A stretch of DNA of 42,891 nucleotides from Planctomycetota bacterium. GTDB lineage: Bacteria > Planctomycetota > Planctomycetia > Gemmatales > Gemmataceae. Position 1 is the first letter of the stretch. Every line of letters begins with the position of its first letter. Positions 16,713 to 25,658 of the stretch are shown here, one piece after another. The position numbers were made by a program, and so were the translations under genes. Below the pieces are notes generated by a model, which had not been told where the DNA came from, ran no database searches, and saw nothing but the letters and a program-made list of their open reading frames with translations. The stretch lies in contig RFZJ01000030.1 of assembly GCA_009920765.1 (NCBI GenBank), positions 1-42,891 of the forward strand, written 5' to 3'.

Positions 16713-19700
16713 ATGATAGATGCCATTCTTAAGCTTTCATTGCGATTTCGAATTTTTGTTGTTTTTGGAATGTTGGTTTTTGCAGCTTTTTCGCTCTGGA
16801 TGCTGCCTTCCCTGGCCATCGATGCATTTCCGGATACCACTCCCGTGCAAGTCCAAATCAACACTTACGCCACTGGCCTTGCCGCTGAAGAAGTTGAAAG
16901 ACAGGTGACCTTTCCCATCGAGCAGGAAATCAATGGGATGCCCAAACTCAATCAACTGAGGTCGCTTTCGAAATTTGGATTATCCCAGGTGACTGTAACT
17001 TTCGACGATGGAACAAACATTTATTTTGCCCGCCAGCAAGTTGCAGAACGCATTAATAATGCGGTCCTGCCAGCAGGAGTTGCAAAACCAACGCTTGGAC
17101 CTGTGGCTACCGGGTTGGGGGAAGTTCTTCATTTCATGGTGCAACCTGCTTCGCAGGAAACAAGTTTGACAGATGTACGAACCTTTTTTGATTGGGTTGT
17201 GAAACCAAGTCTTCGGAAAGTTCCTGGAGTTGCGGAGATCAATGCGTGGGGTGGCGAAAAAAAACAATATCAGATCCGTATTGATCCCGACAGATTGAAT
17301 ACTTACGACATTCCGTTTGAGCAAGTGGTTGAGGCCATCAAGGCCACCAACATGAACGCCGGGGGGAGCAACATCAACCGGGGAACAGAAACACTGATTA
17401 TCCAGGGAATTGCCCGAACAACAACCTTGGATCAAATCCGCAATATAGTTGTGGGTATCAAGAAAGAAATTCCAATCCAGCTTTCTGATGTTGCCGTGGT
17501 AATGGTCGGAAATGAAAGCAGATTGGGCGCCATCAGTTATATGGGAAAAGGCGAAAGCGTAATGGGTCTGGGTTTCATGCTGATCGGGGAAAGCAGCAAC
17601 ACTGTCACTCATCGGCTTAAGGATAAATATGAAACAATAAAGGCAAGCCTTCCCAAAGATATAAAAATGGATATTGCCTACGACCGCACAGAGTTGGTGG
17701 ACAAGGTGATTGGCACAGTAAGGGGGAATTTGTTTGAAGGTGGCCTTTTGGTTATAGCTATTCTTTTCATTTTTTTGGGTAACCTTAGGGCGGGTATTGT
17801 GGTTGCAACTGCAATTCCGTTTTCAATGTTTTTTGCATTCAATGGAATGATGGCATTTGGGATTGCAGGAAGCTTGTTAAGCCTGGGTGCAATCGATTTC
17901 GGGATGGTCGTGGATAGTTCCGTTGTTTTGGTAGAGCACCTTATGAGTAGAATGGGCGAGGAGGGAGCGGAAAAACGCAATAGACTCGAACTTATTTACG
18001 AAGCAGCAATGGAAGTTCGAATGCCAACCCTCTTCGGTGAATTGATTATTATCATTGTTTATCTGCCAATTTTGACGCTCGAGGGAGTCGAAGGAAAACT
18101 CTTCAGGCCTATGGCCCTAACCGTTGTTTTTGCACTTATCGGTTCCTTGATTTTGTCGCTTACACTTATTCCTGCGCTTGCCGCGCTGCTTTTACCAAAG
18201 AAAATGAGCCATTCAGAACCTCTTCTGGTTCGGATTGCTGTTTGGATTTATAAACCTGTTTTAAAGATGGTTTTAAAATTCCGCATTGCTGCAATCATGA
18301 TGGTGGTGTGTGTTAGTCTCGTGGCAATCATGATGGCAAGGTCTTTGGGTTCGGAATTTATTCCGAAGCTTTCGGAGGGAGCGATTGTAATCAATATTTT
18401 TAGGCCTGTAGGAACAAGCATTCAGGAAGCAGTGCGCTACAATACGAAACTGGAAAAAATGGTCCTTGCGGCATTTCCTGATGAAGTGAAGAGGGTTTGG
18501 AGCAGACTGGGATCGCCTGAGGTTGCAACCGACCCTATGGGCCCTGAAGAAACTGATTTTTTTATCACTCTGAATTCCCGTGAAAAATGGAAAAAAGCCA
18601 AGAATCAGGAAGAGCTAATCGGCCTTATTGATCAATTAATTAAGCCACTGATTGGCCAGGAATATTCGTTCACCCAACCAATAGAACAGCGGGTGAATGA
18701 AATGATATCTGGTGTTCGCGCAGATGTGGCTGTGAAAATATTTGGTGATGATTTCGAGGTTCTAAAGAATAAAGCAGAGCAGGTGGAACAGTTATTGAAA
18801 AACATTCAAGGTGCCGAGGATGTAATTGTAGAGCCTGTAAGCGGACAGCCTGTATTGCAAATTAAATTGAAACAGGAGCAACTTGCGATTCATGGTCTTG
18901 CTGCCAAAACTGTGCTGCAGCATATCGAAACTTTAGGCAGCCAACCCTTGGGGGAGATTCTGGAAGGGGAGCAGCGTTTTCCCTTGGTAGCAAAATTTCC
19001 CGAAAACTTTCGATCTAGACCCGAGGCCATCGGTTCCTTGATCGTGACAACTGCGAGTGGTGAAAAAATTCCCCTTTCAGGAATTGCAGATATAATGGAA
19101 ATTCGTGGCCCTTCAAGAATTTCTAGAGAGTGGGGGCAACGTAGAATAACCATACAGTGCAATGTTCGAAACCGTGATGTGGGTAGCTTTGTCAATGAGG
19201 CCCAAAAGCAAATCAAAACAAAAGTGAGTTTTCCCACAAGCAGGTACCGGGTTGAATGGGGGGGCCAATTCGAGCAACTTGCCGCCGCCAAATCAAGGCT
19301 CGCCATTATTGTTCCCATTTCTCTCCTGATGATTATTTTTCTTCTCTATCTCACCTATAGAAATATGACTGATACTATTATTGTTTTTTCATCTGTTCCT
19401 CTCGCATGTATTGGGGGAATAGCTGCGCTTTGGTTTCGCCAAATGCCATTTTCTATTTCTGCTGCGGTTGGATTCATAGCTCTTTTTGGTCTCGGGGTTC
19501 TTAATGGCATGTTGCTTGTTACTTTTATAAGGCAGTTGCGGGCTGAAGGACTGGCTTTGATGCAGGCTATAGAAAATGCAGGTGTTACACGCCTTAGGGC
19601 TGTCTTGATGACTGCATTAGTCGCAGGATTTGGTTTTATTCCGATGGCGTTTAGTGATGGTGTTGGTGCAGAGGTTCAAAGGCCGCTAGCCAGTGTTGTG

Positions 19701-19802
19701 ATTGGCGGAGTCATAAGCAGCAGTGCATTGACACTTTTTATTCTTCCTGTGATCTATTCCTTCTTTGCACCTGCAAAAGTTCCTGCTCTAGAAACTAAAT
19801 AG
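16713..19802 (+). CDS. Heavy-metal RND efflux pump (CzcA/CusA family)
   Basis: This is an inner-membrane proton-driven RND transporter of 1029 residues, the usual length for the heavy-metal (HME) branch. It has 12 predicted membrane segments, the N-terminal PSLAIDAFPDTTPVQVQI typical of HME pumps, and large periplasmic loops with WGGEKKQYQIRIDPDRL. In TM4 the acidic motif AIDFGMVVDSSVVLVEH (D395 and D401) carries the proton-relay Asp residues and resembles CzcA more than CusA. The substrate is therefore more likely Zn, Co, Ni or Cd than Cu/Ag, but this is inference. No outer-membrane TolC-type gene and no metal sensor gene lie beside it. Confidence 0.93.
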   Translation: MIDAILKLSLRFRIFVVFGMLVFAAFSLWMLPSLAIDAFPDTTPVQVQINTYATGLAAEEVERQVTFPIEQEINGMPKLNQLRSLSKFGLSQVTVTFDDGTNIYFARQQVAERINNAVLPAGVAKPTLGPVATGLGEVLHFMVQPASQETSLTDVRTFFDWVVKPSLRKVPGVAEINAWGGEKKQYQIRIDPDRLNTYDIPFEQVVEAIKATNMNAGGSNINRGTETLIIQGIARTTTLDQIRNIVVGIKKEIPIQLSDVAVVMVGNESRLGAISYMGKGESVMGLGFMLIGESSNTVTHRLKDKYETIKASLPKDIKMDIAYDRTELVDKVIGTVRGNLFEGGLLVIAILFIFLGNLRAGIVVATAIPFSMFFAFNGMMAFGIAGSLLSLGAIDFGMVVDSSVVLVEHLMSRMGEEGAEKRNRLELIYEAAMEVRMPTLFGELIIIIVYLPILTLEGVEGKLFRPMALTVVFALIGSLILSLTLIPALAALLLPKKMSHSEPLLVRIAVWIYKPVLKMVLKFRIAAIMMVVCVSLVAIMMARSLGSEFIPKLSEGAIVINIFRPVGTSIQEAVRYNTKLEKMVLAAFPDEVKRVWSRLGSPEVATDPMGPEETDFFITLNSREKWKKAKNQEELIGLIDQLIKPLIGQEYSFTQPIEQRVNEMISGVRADVAVKIFGDDFEVLKNKAEQVEQLLKNIQGAEDVIVEPVSGQPVLQIKLKQEQLAIHGLAAKTVLQHIETLGSQPLGEILEGEQRFPLVAKFPENFRSRPEAIGSLIVTTASGEKIPLSGIADIMEIRGPSRISREWGQRRITIQCNVRNRDVGSFVNEAQKQIKTKVSFPTSRYRVEWGGQFEQLAAAKSRLAIIVPISLLMIIFLLYLTYRNMTDTIIVFSSVPLACIGGIAALWFRQMPFSISAAVGFIALFGLGVLNGMLLVTFIRQLRAEGLALMQAIENAGVTRLRAVLMTALVAGFGFIPMAFSDGVGAEVQRPLASVVIGGVISSSALTLFILPVIYSFFAPAKVPALETK

Positions 19803-19950
19803 GTGATCGCCCGGTTATTGGCAGGAACAATCAATAATTTTTAGTTCAGGGAGTAGGCAAGGAACTTGTGTTTGTTTTTAAGCAGACAAGCGAAGCCTTT
19901 TTGGCTGGGTTCCGGTTAAATCAATTGTAATAAAACAATAATTAAGATTG

Positions 19951-20613
19951 TTAGTCGTCATCCCCATCCGAATCGAAGGAAGAAGATTGGCTTTCCTGGG
20001 AAAGATAAAAAATACGTATCTTGGCGCTGTCCCGCATTAAGTCGATCCTGCCTATCTCAATTCGGTGAATCGGCAGGCCGGTCCTTTGTTTAAGATCTTC
20101 GATCAATTGGCTTCGATTTTCAGGCCTGATCAAATCAATTTTTTCGTAAATGACCGTCTGGCTATTTTCGTGAGGCAGAGTTACCTTGCGATCTAAAACA
20201 AAAGTAAGAAGCAGTAGCACACCATTGGAAATAAGCAGTTCAGGTAATCCGGTGTCTAAACTCGAAAGCGCATTTAATATCCCTATGGTGACACTTGTAA
20301 GAAGATATGCCATTTCCCGGATTGGTACAGAAACTGATCGATAGCGGATGATGGAGAAAATCGCAAATAACCCAAACGCAAAGCCAATCTTGATGGTTGC
20401 GCTACTCAGGAGGTAGCAGATAATGAAATTGATGATGTTGAATAGGAAGAAGGAAAAAAGAAAATCTTTGTTCCTGTGTCTGGGGTAGTAAATGATCCTG
20501 ACGAGTAAAAAAATGACAATCGCATTAAGGGCGAAACGAAACCCGAATTCTGTCAGGCGGGTTCCTCCAAAAAATACAGCTTGTTCAGTAAGGTTGTTTT
20601 CAAGGTCGTTCAT
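19951..20613 (-). CDS. DUF4956 integral membrane protein
   Basis: This 220-residue protein has three or four membrane segments in its first half (FALNAIVIFLLVRIIYY, FLFSFFLFNIINFIICYLL, IGFAFGLFAIFSIIRYR). The conserved stretch FAIFSIIRYRSVSVPIREMAYLLTSV is the hallmark of DUF4956. A soluble cytoplasmic domain follows, ending in an acidic Ser/Asp tail. The family is commonly found beside VTC-type polyphosphate polymerases, as here, where its start overlaps the polymerase gene by 14 bases. It may anchor the polymerase or move polyphosphate, but its function is not established. Confidence 0.86.
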   Translation of the reverse strand: MNDLENNLTEQAVFFGGTRLTEFGFRFALNAIVIFLLVRIIYYPRHRNKDFLFSFFLFNIINFIICYLLSSATIKIGFAFGLFAIFSIIRYRSVSVPIREMAYLLTSVTIGILNALSSLDTGLPELLISNGVLLLLTFVLDRKVTLPHENSQTVIYEKIDLIRPENRSQLIEDLKQRTGLPIHRIEIGRIDLMRDSAKIRIFYLSQESQSSSFDSDGDDD

Positions 20614-21406
20614 TGTTTATTTTCGTAACTAGTAAAAGTTCAGGTTTAAAGGCATTATGCTTGACCAGTTCAAGGATAGCGGTGCCAGTTGCATATTTGC
20701 TGAATGAACCTTGCCTTATGCCGAGTTTTTTAATGGTTTCTATAAAGAGGCATTTTGGAGTTAAACGCCTGCTTTTAACTTCTGCAACAACGAGTAGCGG
20801 AAGTTCTTTTGCCCCCACCATATTTTCAAATCTAATATTCATGTCAAGCGTTACTTTGATGTTTTCGGATTTGGACACCATTGTTATGCGATCATAGGAA
20901 ATGGTGATTTTTGGTTTCAAGCAATAGTCCTGATAACCAAGTGATGCGATTAGTTCACTCTGGGCTTGGTTTAATTCAGGCAGAACAGCAGGTTCTTCTG
21001 TGCGAATCTTTTCGGTTTTCTTTCTGGAAGTCTTGCATTTGACTTCAAAGAAAACTTTTTGGATGTCGGTGTACTTGCGCCAGCGAACTTTTATTCTCTC
21101 TGGTTTACCATTGTGGTGCATCAGGTAAAGTTTGAAATCATCAGTGTCGAGATAGGTGCTTTCGTAATGGAAAACCGTCTGATTTTTAATTTTGAGGACA
21201 TGATATTCGGTCGACATCTGGTTGATGATGGATTCAAGTTTGGATCGATGAAAAACAAACTTCGAATCGAAACGGCCAAGCAGTTTCATCTTATCAAGTT
21301 CATCAAGGGATATGGTTTTGAATGAATCAAAAATTGCAGGGGATAATGCGCTGCATTCGCCTGTTGGTTTTTCCTTAATGTTTTGAGATGGTTCTTGTAG
21401 CATCAT
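20600..21406 (-). CDS. VTC-domain polyphosphate polymerase
   Basis: This protein contains a VTC domain, the tunnel-shaped polyphosphate polymerase fold first known from yeast Vtc4. It starts near residue 40 with MKLLGRFDSKFVFHR. FHYESTYLDTDDFKLYLMHHNGK, IKVRWRKYTD and VFFEVKCKTSRKKTEK give the basic residues that bind nucleotide and phosphate. The late acidic metal-binding strand is VVAEVKSRR. At 268 residues it is a stand-alone domain without SPX or membrane parts. The adjacent DUF4956 gene may supply the membrane part. Two tandem ATGs occur at the start (21406 and 21403). Confidence 0.88.
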   Translation of the reverse strand: MMLQEPSQNIKEKPTGECSALSPAIFDSFKTISLDELDKMKLLGRFDSKFVFHRSKLESIINQMSTEYHVLKIKNQTVFHYESTYLDTDDFKLYLMHHNGKPERIKVRWRKYTDIQKVFFEVKCKTSRKKTEKIRTEEPAVLPELNQAQSELIASLGYQDYCLKPKITISYDRITMVSKSENIKVTLDMNIRFENMVGAKELPLLVVAEVKSRRLTPKCLFIETIKKLGIRQGSFSKYATGTAILELVKHNAFKPELLLVTKINNERP

Positions 21407-21443
21407 GCTTTCAGATTAAATTGTGATTATGAGGGTTAGTACG

Positions 21444-22406
21444 TTATTCGCCATCATATTTGCGTTTATCCTCTTCATAGGCGTTCAAAATTTTCTGAAC
21501 AAGAGGGTTTCGTACTATGTCAGCTTCACCTAAATGAATCAATTTAATTCTATCAATATTTTTCAAACGGTTCAAGGCGTCCGTTAGGCCGCTTTTGGTG
21601 TGCGGGGGCAGGTCGACTTGTGTGATATCTCCCGTGACGATAACTTTAGATCCGTAACCCATTCGAGTAAGGAACATTTTCATTTGTGAAATGGTGGTGT
21701 TCTGGGCTTCATCCATGATGATGATGGCTTGATTAAGTGTTCGCCCACGCATGTAAGCAAGGGGAGCGATTTCGATGATGTCGTTTTCGAGGTAACGTTT
21801 GACTTGATCGGGATCCATCATGTCGTTAAGTGCATCGAAAAGAGGCCGGAGATAAGGGTTGACCTTGGCAGCAATATCGCCCGGGAGAAACCCAAGTCGT
21901 TCTCCAGCTTCCACAGCAGGCCTTACAAGAACAATTTTTTTGATCAAGCCCTGCCTTAAATTACTAACGGCCATTGCAACCGCAAGCCAGGTTTTGCCAG
22001 TGCCGGCAGGTCCAACGCAAATAGTAAGATCATTCTCTAGCATGGCTTTGACATAAATGGCTTGTCCATCGGTTCTTGGGCGCAGGAATTTCCCCACAGA
22101 ATCTGGAAGTTTTTCGGTGTTATTGCCAGTGCTGATTCGGTCGCCCCCGGAATGAACCACTTCAATAATGGTTCTGACTTCTTCCAAAGAAAGAGTGCCT
22201 GCATGCCTAAGGCTTTCTCGCATGCGAGAAATAATTCGTGCAGCTTGGTCGATTTGTTCCTGGGTACCTTTGAAAAGAAGTTGATCGCCCCTGCCCAAGA
22301 CCTGCATATCCAATGCCTGCCTGATTTCTTTAAGGAATTGATCCCTGTTACCGGAAAGGAGAATGGATTCTTCTCGACTATCAAGTGGAATGGTTAAATC
22401 TGTCAT
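21444..22406 (-). CDS. PhoH-like ATPase
   Basis: This is a PhoH family P-loop protein of 320 residues. Walker A is GPAGTGKT at residues 132-139 and Walker B is AIIIMDEAQN with D232/E233. The family marks VRPAVEAGERLGFLPGD, MRGRTLNQ and KVIVTGDITQVDLP are present. The N-terminal ~75 residues form the small KH-like domain seen in PhoH/YbeZ proteins that work with YbeY in RNA processing. AGGAA lies 8 bases before the ATG. It is at the end of the purA-uppS-cdsA-phoH run, 14 bases from cdsA. Confidence 0.93.
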   Translation of the reverse strand: MTDLTIPLDSREESILLSGNRDQFLKEIRQALDMQVLGRGDQLLFKGTQEQIDQAARIISRMRESLRHAGTLSLEEVRTIIEVVHSGGDRISTGNNTEKLPDSVGKFLRPRTDGQAIYVKAMLENDLTICVGPAGTGKTWLAVAMAVSNLRQGLIKKIVLVRPAVEAGERLGFLPGDIAAKVNPYLRPLFDALNDMMDPDQVKRYLENDIIEIAPLAYMRGRTLNQAIIIMDEAQNTTISQMKMFLTRMGYGSKVIVTGDITQVDLPPHTKSGLTDALNRLKNIDRIKLIHLGEADIVRNPLVQKILNAYEEDKRKYDGE

Positions 22407-22420
22407 TCAGAGTTCCTGAG

Positions 22421-23278
22421 TTAGTTAAGGAAGAAAAGCCAGGCAATCGGGCCGATTATTAAAAGAGAATCGAGCAGGTCTAAAATTCCACCAAAGCCCG
22501 GGATCACCTGAGAGGCATCTTTAGTGCAGAGATCTCGTTTAATAAGGCTTTCAACAAGGTCTGCAAAAACTCCACCTAATCCAATGATAACGCCAAAAGC
22601 AATGGCCGCAAGGTCACAGCAAAGAGGTGTATTTGGGAAAATTTTAGTCCATAAAAAAGCAATTGCATAAGAAAACAAAATACCCCCAGCGAACCCCTCC
22701 CAAGTCTTCTTTGGACTTAGTATAGGGGTCATTAGATGATTTCCGAACATCTTGCCTGTAAAGTAGGCTCCAATATCGCAGCACTTGGTAACAGTGATGG
22801 TGATACCCAAGCAATAAAGGCCAATGTAGGGGTTTGTATCTGAACCAATCCATCGGAGTTGAATTAAGAAACTGGGTAAAAGTCCAAGGTAGACAATAAC
22901 AAAAGCATAGAGGGATAGATTGTTGGTGCTAAAACCCGGGGCACGGTATTTAAACATTTCGAGCAAGATCAAAACGAAGTAAAAAGCAATGGCAGTACCC
23001 CCTGTAATCTGCCAGGAATGATATGCAGGGGGAAGTAAGTTAAAGTGGGGAATCCAGTTTGAAAATAGAATTGTGGAAACAGCTAGGGAGAGAAAATTCC
23101 TGCTGGGTGTAAGTGCGGAGTTTTTGAATAATTCGAGTAATTCTCTGGTGGCTAAAAACCCACCGCTTAAGCATATGAGCAATAAAAAAGGATACCAAGG
23201 CGCAATAAAAAGATCCGCAACCAAGGCGCTGGATATTGCAATAACAAGTAGAATACCAACAACGATTCTTTTTTTCAT
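22421..23278 (-). CDS. cdsA: Phosphatidate cytidylyltransferase
   Basis: CdsA makes CDP-diacylglycerol from phosphatidic acid and CTP, the entry to phospholipid synthesis at the inner membrane. About eight membrane segments are visible across 285 residues. The signature lies near the C-terminus: SPKKTWEGFAGGI, ADLVESLIKRDLCTKDAS and VIPGFGGILDLLDSLL, close to the family pattern ending in GGxxDxxDS. The frame is open to 23392, overlapping uppS, but the ATG at 23278 starts just before the first membrane segment and fits the family length. No strong ribosome binding site precedes it. uppS-cdsA adjacency is a widespread envelope gene order. Confidence 0.93.
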   Translation of the reverse strand: MKKRIVVGILLVIAISSALVADLFIAPWYPFLLLICLSGGFLATRELLELFKNSALTPSRNFLSLAVSTILFSNWIPHFNLLPPAYHSWQITGGTAIAFYFVLILLEMFKYRAPGFSTNNLSLYAFVIVYLGLLPSFLIQLRWIGSDTNPYIGLYCLGITITVTKCCDIGAYFTGKMFGNHLMTPILSPKKTWEGFAGGILFSYAIAFLWTKIFPNTPLCCDLAAIAFGVIIGLGGVFADLVESLIKRDLCTKDASQVIPGFGGILDLLDSLLIIGPIAWLFFLN

Positions 23279-23336
23279 GGTAGGTTGAAACCAGAAAAAG
23301 GGGAAATTAGCTTTGAAGAAAATGCTAGGTATTGCA

Positions 23337-24116
23337 TTAACTTTTGAGGCCTCCGAAGCGCCTTTCGCGTTTGGAATAATCAAGCAAGGCATCGTTCAAG
23401 GTTGAAACATCGAAGTCGGGCCAAGGTTTTTCAGTGACCCATATTTCCGCATAGGAAATCTGCCAAAGTAAAAAATTGCTGACCCTCATTTCGCCCGCAG
23501 TGCGAATGAGAAGATCAGGGTCAGGCATGCCAGTGGTGTTTAAAGAAGAGGAGATGACCGATTCATCAATGCTGTTGACGGAAATCAATCCATCTTTGAC
23601 GAGGGAGGCGATTTTTTGGACAGCATCAACAATTTCCTGCCTGCCCCCGTAATTGATTGCCAGGCATAATCCCATGCCTGTGTTATCTCTGCACAGCCTG
23701 ACCGTTTCATCAATTTCATGCTGGACCGAATCAGGCAGCATTTCTTTTCTGCCAATGGTGCTGAAGCGGATGTTTTTTTCTAAAAGAAGAGGTCTTTCTT
23801 GAACCAGATAACATTCCAAAAGCTGCATGAGAAAATCAAGTTCAGGCTGTGGCCTTTTCCAGTTTTCGCTGCTGAAACAAAAAAGGGTGAGTTGGTGGAT
23901 GCCAAGTCGGGAGCATTCTTCGACAATCGTTCTAACTGTTTGCATGCCTTGCGAATGGCCTTCGACTCTGGGTAAACCTTTAAGTTTGGCCCACCTGCCA
24001 TTGCCATCCATTATTATTGCAATGTGTGCGGGTAGTCTGGAGGGATCGAGTCCTGCCAAAGGGGAATCCGCACTGGATGTTTTCGGAACAGTCTGGGACC
24101 TAGGCAAAGAAGGCAC
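23337..24116 (-). CDS. uppS: Isoprenyl transferase (undecaprenyl diphosphate synthase)
   Basis: UppS extends farnesyl diphosphate in cis to undecaprenyl diphosphate, the lipid carrier for cell wall and surface glycans. The catalytic loop IIMDGNGRWAK is near residues 35-45. LTLFCFSSENWKRP, AINYGGRQEIVDAV and the C-terminal DLLIRTAGEMRVSNFLLWQ with WPDFD are all family marks. The start is uncertain: the GTG at 24116 overlaps a GGGAG, while a TTG at 24107 lies 8 bases after that GGGAG and may be the real start. The gene is 19 bases downstream of purA. Confidence 0.94.
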   Translation of the reverse strand: MPSLPRSQTVPKTSSADSPLAGLDPSRLPAHIAIIMDGNGRWAKLKGLPRVEGHSQGMQTVRTIVEECSRLGIHQLTLFCFSSENWKRPQPELDFLMQLLECYLVQERPLLLEKNIRFSTIGRKEMLPDSVQHEIDETVRLCRDNTGMGLCLAINYGGRQEIVDAVQKIASLVKDGLISVNSIDESVISSSLNTTGMPDPDLLIRTAGEMRVSNFLLWQISYAEIWVTEKPWPDFDVSTLNDALLDYSKRERRFGGLKS

Positions 24117-24135
24117 TCCCGCAACTAAAGTCGTT

Positions 24136-25431
24136 TTAAACCCGACCAGTAAAAATCGTCTGAGACCTTTCAGGGCCTACAGATATAAGCTTAACAGGAA
24201 GTTCAAGAATTTCACCGATTCTATCAGCATATTTTCTTGCAGCGGCAGGTAAATCTGAAATTTTTGAAGCAGCAGTCAATGGCTCATTCCAGCCTTGAAG
24301 GGTCTCGTAAATAGGTTTGCAGCGTTCAAGCTCTCGAGCATCAGTGGGGAAATAAGTGATGCGATTCCCGTCGAGTTCGTATGCGGTTGCAATTTTCAAT
24401 TCTGAAAACCCAGCAAGCACATCCAAAAGCATGACGCAAATTTCATCCACACCATTAATCATGGAAGAATGCCTGGCAGCAACTGCATCGAACCAGCCAC
24501 AGCGCCTGGGCCTGCCAGTAACTGTGCCAAACTCTTTGCCAATTTTACGGATTCGTTCGCCAAGTCCATCAGGTCCATCATCAAGTTCGGTTGGGAAGGG
24601 CCCTTTTCCTACGCGGGTGGTATAGGCTTTAAGGATGCCAATAACCTTGGTTACATATCTGGAAGGCAAACCTGATCCCGACCCAATGCCAGCAGTGATG
24701 CTATTGGAACTGGTTACAAAGGGAAAACTACCATGATCAACATCAAGCAGACTACCTTGGGCGCCTTCAAATAAAATGTTTTTACCCGCTTTAAATTCTT
24801 GATGGAGCAAAGTGACCGTGTTGGTGAGATGCGGTTTAAAAAATGTACCATGCTCGTGAAATTCATCAGCAAGTTTTGCAGCATCAAATTGAACAGCATC
24901 AATATTGAAGCCACGCAACAGCCTATTTTTAAACTCAACAACGGAATCAAGTCGTTCTTTTAAATGGGCATGCTGGGTGAGTTCGCCTGTTCTAATTGCG
25001 TGAACTCGCCCAACTTTATCTTGATAACAAGGCCCTATGCCCCTGCCGGTAGTTCCGATACCTTGCCCCTGCTTTGATTCTGTGATTTTTTCCTGTTCAA
25101 TATGGTAGGGGAAAATAACGTGGGCACGATCGCTGATAACCAACCTATTGCCAAGATCGATGTCATTTTTAAGAAGTTGGGAAATTTCTTCACGAAGCCT
25201 TGTGGGATTGATAACCACGCCATTACCTATGATTGATATCACCTTGGGGCGGATGACCCCCGTAGGCAGAATCGAAAGCTTAAAAGTTTTATTTCCGGTC
25301 ATCACGGTATGGCCAGCGTTGGGCCCGCCATTATAACGGACCACAATATCGTGATGATCAGTAAGTACATCAACGACTTTACCTTTGGCCTCATCACCCC
25401 ATTGAAGACCAACAACACAGGTGCAAGGCAT
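24136..25431 (-). CDS. purA: Adenylosuccinate synthetase
   Basis: PurA joins IMP and aspartate using GTP, the first step from IMP to AMP. The 431 residues cover the full enzyme. The N-terminal GTP loop reads QWGDEAKGKVVD, where most bacteria have GDEGKGK; I recall the Ala form from other planctomycetes but cannot check. Further motifs are YNGGPNAGHT, GQGIGTTGRGIGPCYQDK, LFEGAQGSLLDVDHG and TRVGKGPFPTEL. The gene leads the purA-uppS-cdsA-phoH run. Its leader contains a promoter-like sequence and an intrinsic-terminator-like hairpin before the ATG, so attenuation is possible. Confidence 0.95.
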   Translation of the reverse strand: MPCTCVVGLQWGDEAKGKVVDVLTDHHDIVVRYNGGPNAGHTVMTGNKTFKLSILPTGVIRPKVISIIGNGVVINPTRLREEISQLLKNDIDLGNRLVISDRAHVIFPYHIEQEKITESKQGQGIGTTGRGIGPCYQDKVGRVHAIRTGELTQHAHLKERLDSVVEFKNRLLRGFNIDAVQFDAAKLADEFHEHGTFFKPHLTNTVTLLHQEFKAGKNILFEGAQGSLLDVDHGSFPFVTSSNSITAGIGSGSGLPSRYVTKVIGILKAYTTRVGKGPFPTELDDGPDGLGERIRKIGKEFGTVTGRPRRCGWFDAVAARHSSMINGVDEICVMLLDVLAGFSELKIATAYELDGNRITYFPTDARELERCKPIYETLQGWNEPLTAASKISDLPAAARKYADRIGEILELPVKLISVGPERSQTIFTGRV

Positions 25432-25458
25432 ACTATTTCACCATATCTTAAAAAGTAA

Positions 25459-25515
25459 GGGGGAAACCCCCATGAAAAACACACAAGAAAAAAGCCCAAG
25501 ACGCCTGTCTCGGGC
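25459..25515 (-). terminator. Terminator-like hairpin in the purA leader (possible attenuator)
   Basis: On the minus strand GCCCGAGAC, loop AGGC and GTCTTGGGC form a 9-pair stem with one G-U pair (25494-25515), followed directly by six T (25488-25493). This has the form of an intrinsic terminator. It lies about 57 bases upstream of the purA ATG and no minus-strand gene ends just upstream. A second small hairpin, GGGGG-TTT-CCCCC, is at 25459-25471. Together they suggest a regulated leader, but no known purine riboswitch core was recognised. Confidence 0.5.
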
Positions 25516-25547
25516 AATGACACCCCAAAAAGAGTATCCGACATCAA

Positions 25548-25576
25548 TTCTTATTTAGAAACTATGGTTAAGTCAA
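25548..25576 (-). promoter_or_regulatory. Candidate sigma-70-type promoter for purA
   Basis: On the minus strand TTGACT (-35, 25571-25576) and TAAGAA (-10, 25548-25553) are separated by exactly 17 bases. The -35 box is strong and the -10 box is weaker. Transcription would begin about 110 bases before the purA ATG and run through the terminator-like hairpin. Confidence 0.45.
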
Positions 25577-25658
25577 GCATATAGTTATGATAGATTGCAT
25601 GAAGTTATAGAGTTCCGAGAAGAGGGTTTTCAAAGGCCATAAAATAGGGAGATGCGAA

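Noticed and set aside
19803..19950. Possible terminator after the CzcA-like gene
   Set aside because: Only a 4-pair AGCC/GGCT stem and an A/T-rich 5-pair stem were found; neither is followed by a good T-run.
25472..25558. Plus-strand ORF of 28 codons in the purA-HEAT gap
   Set aside because: It coincides with the minus-strand terminator-like hairpins and has no supporting similarity.
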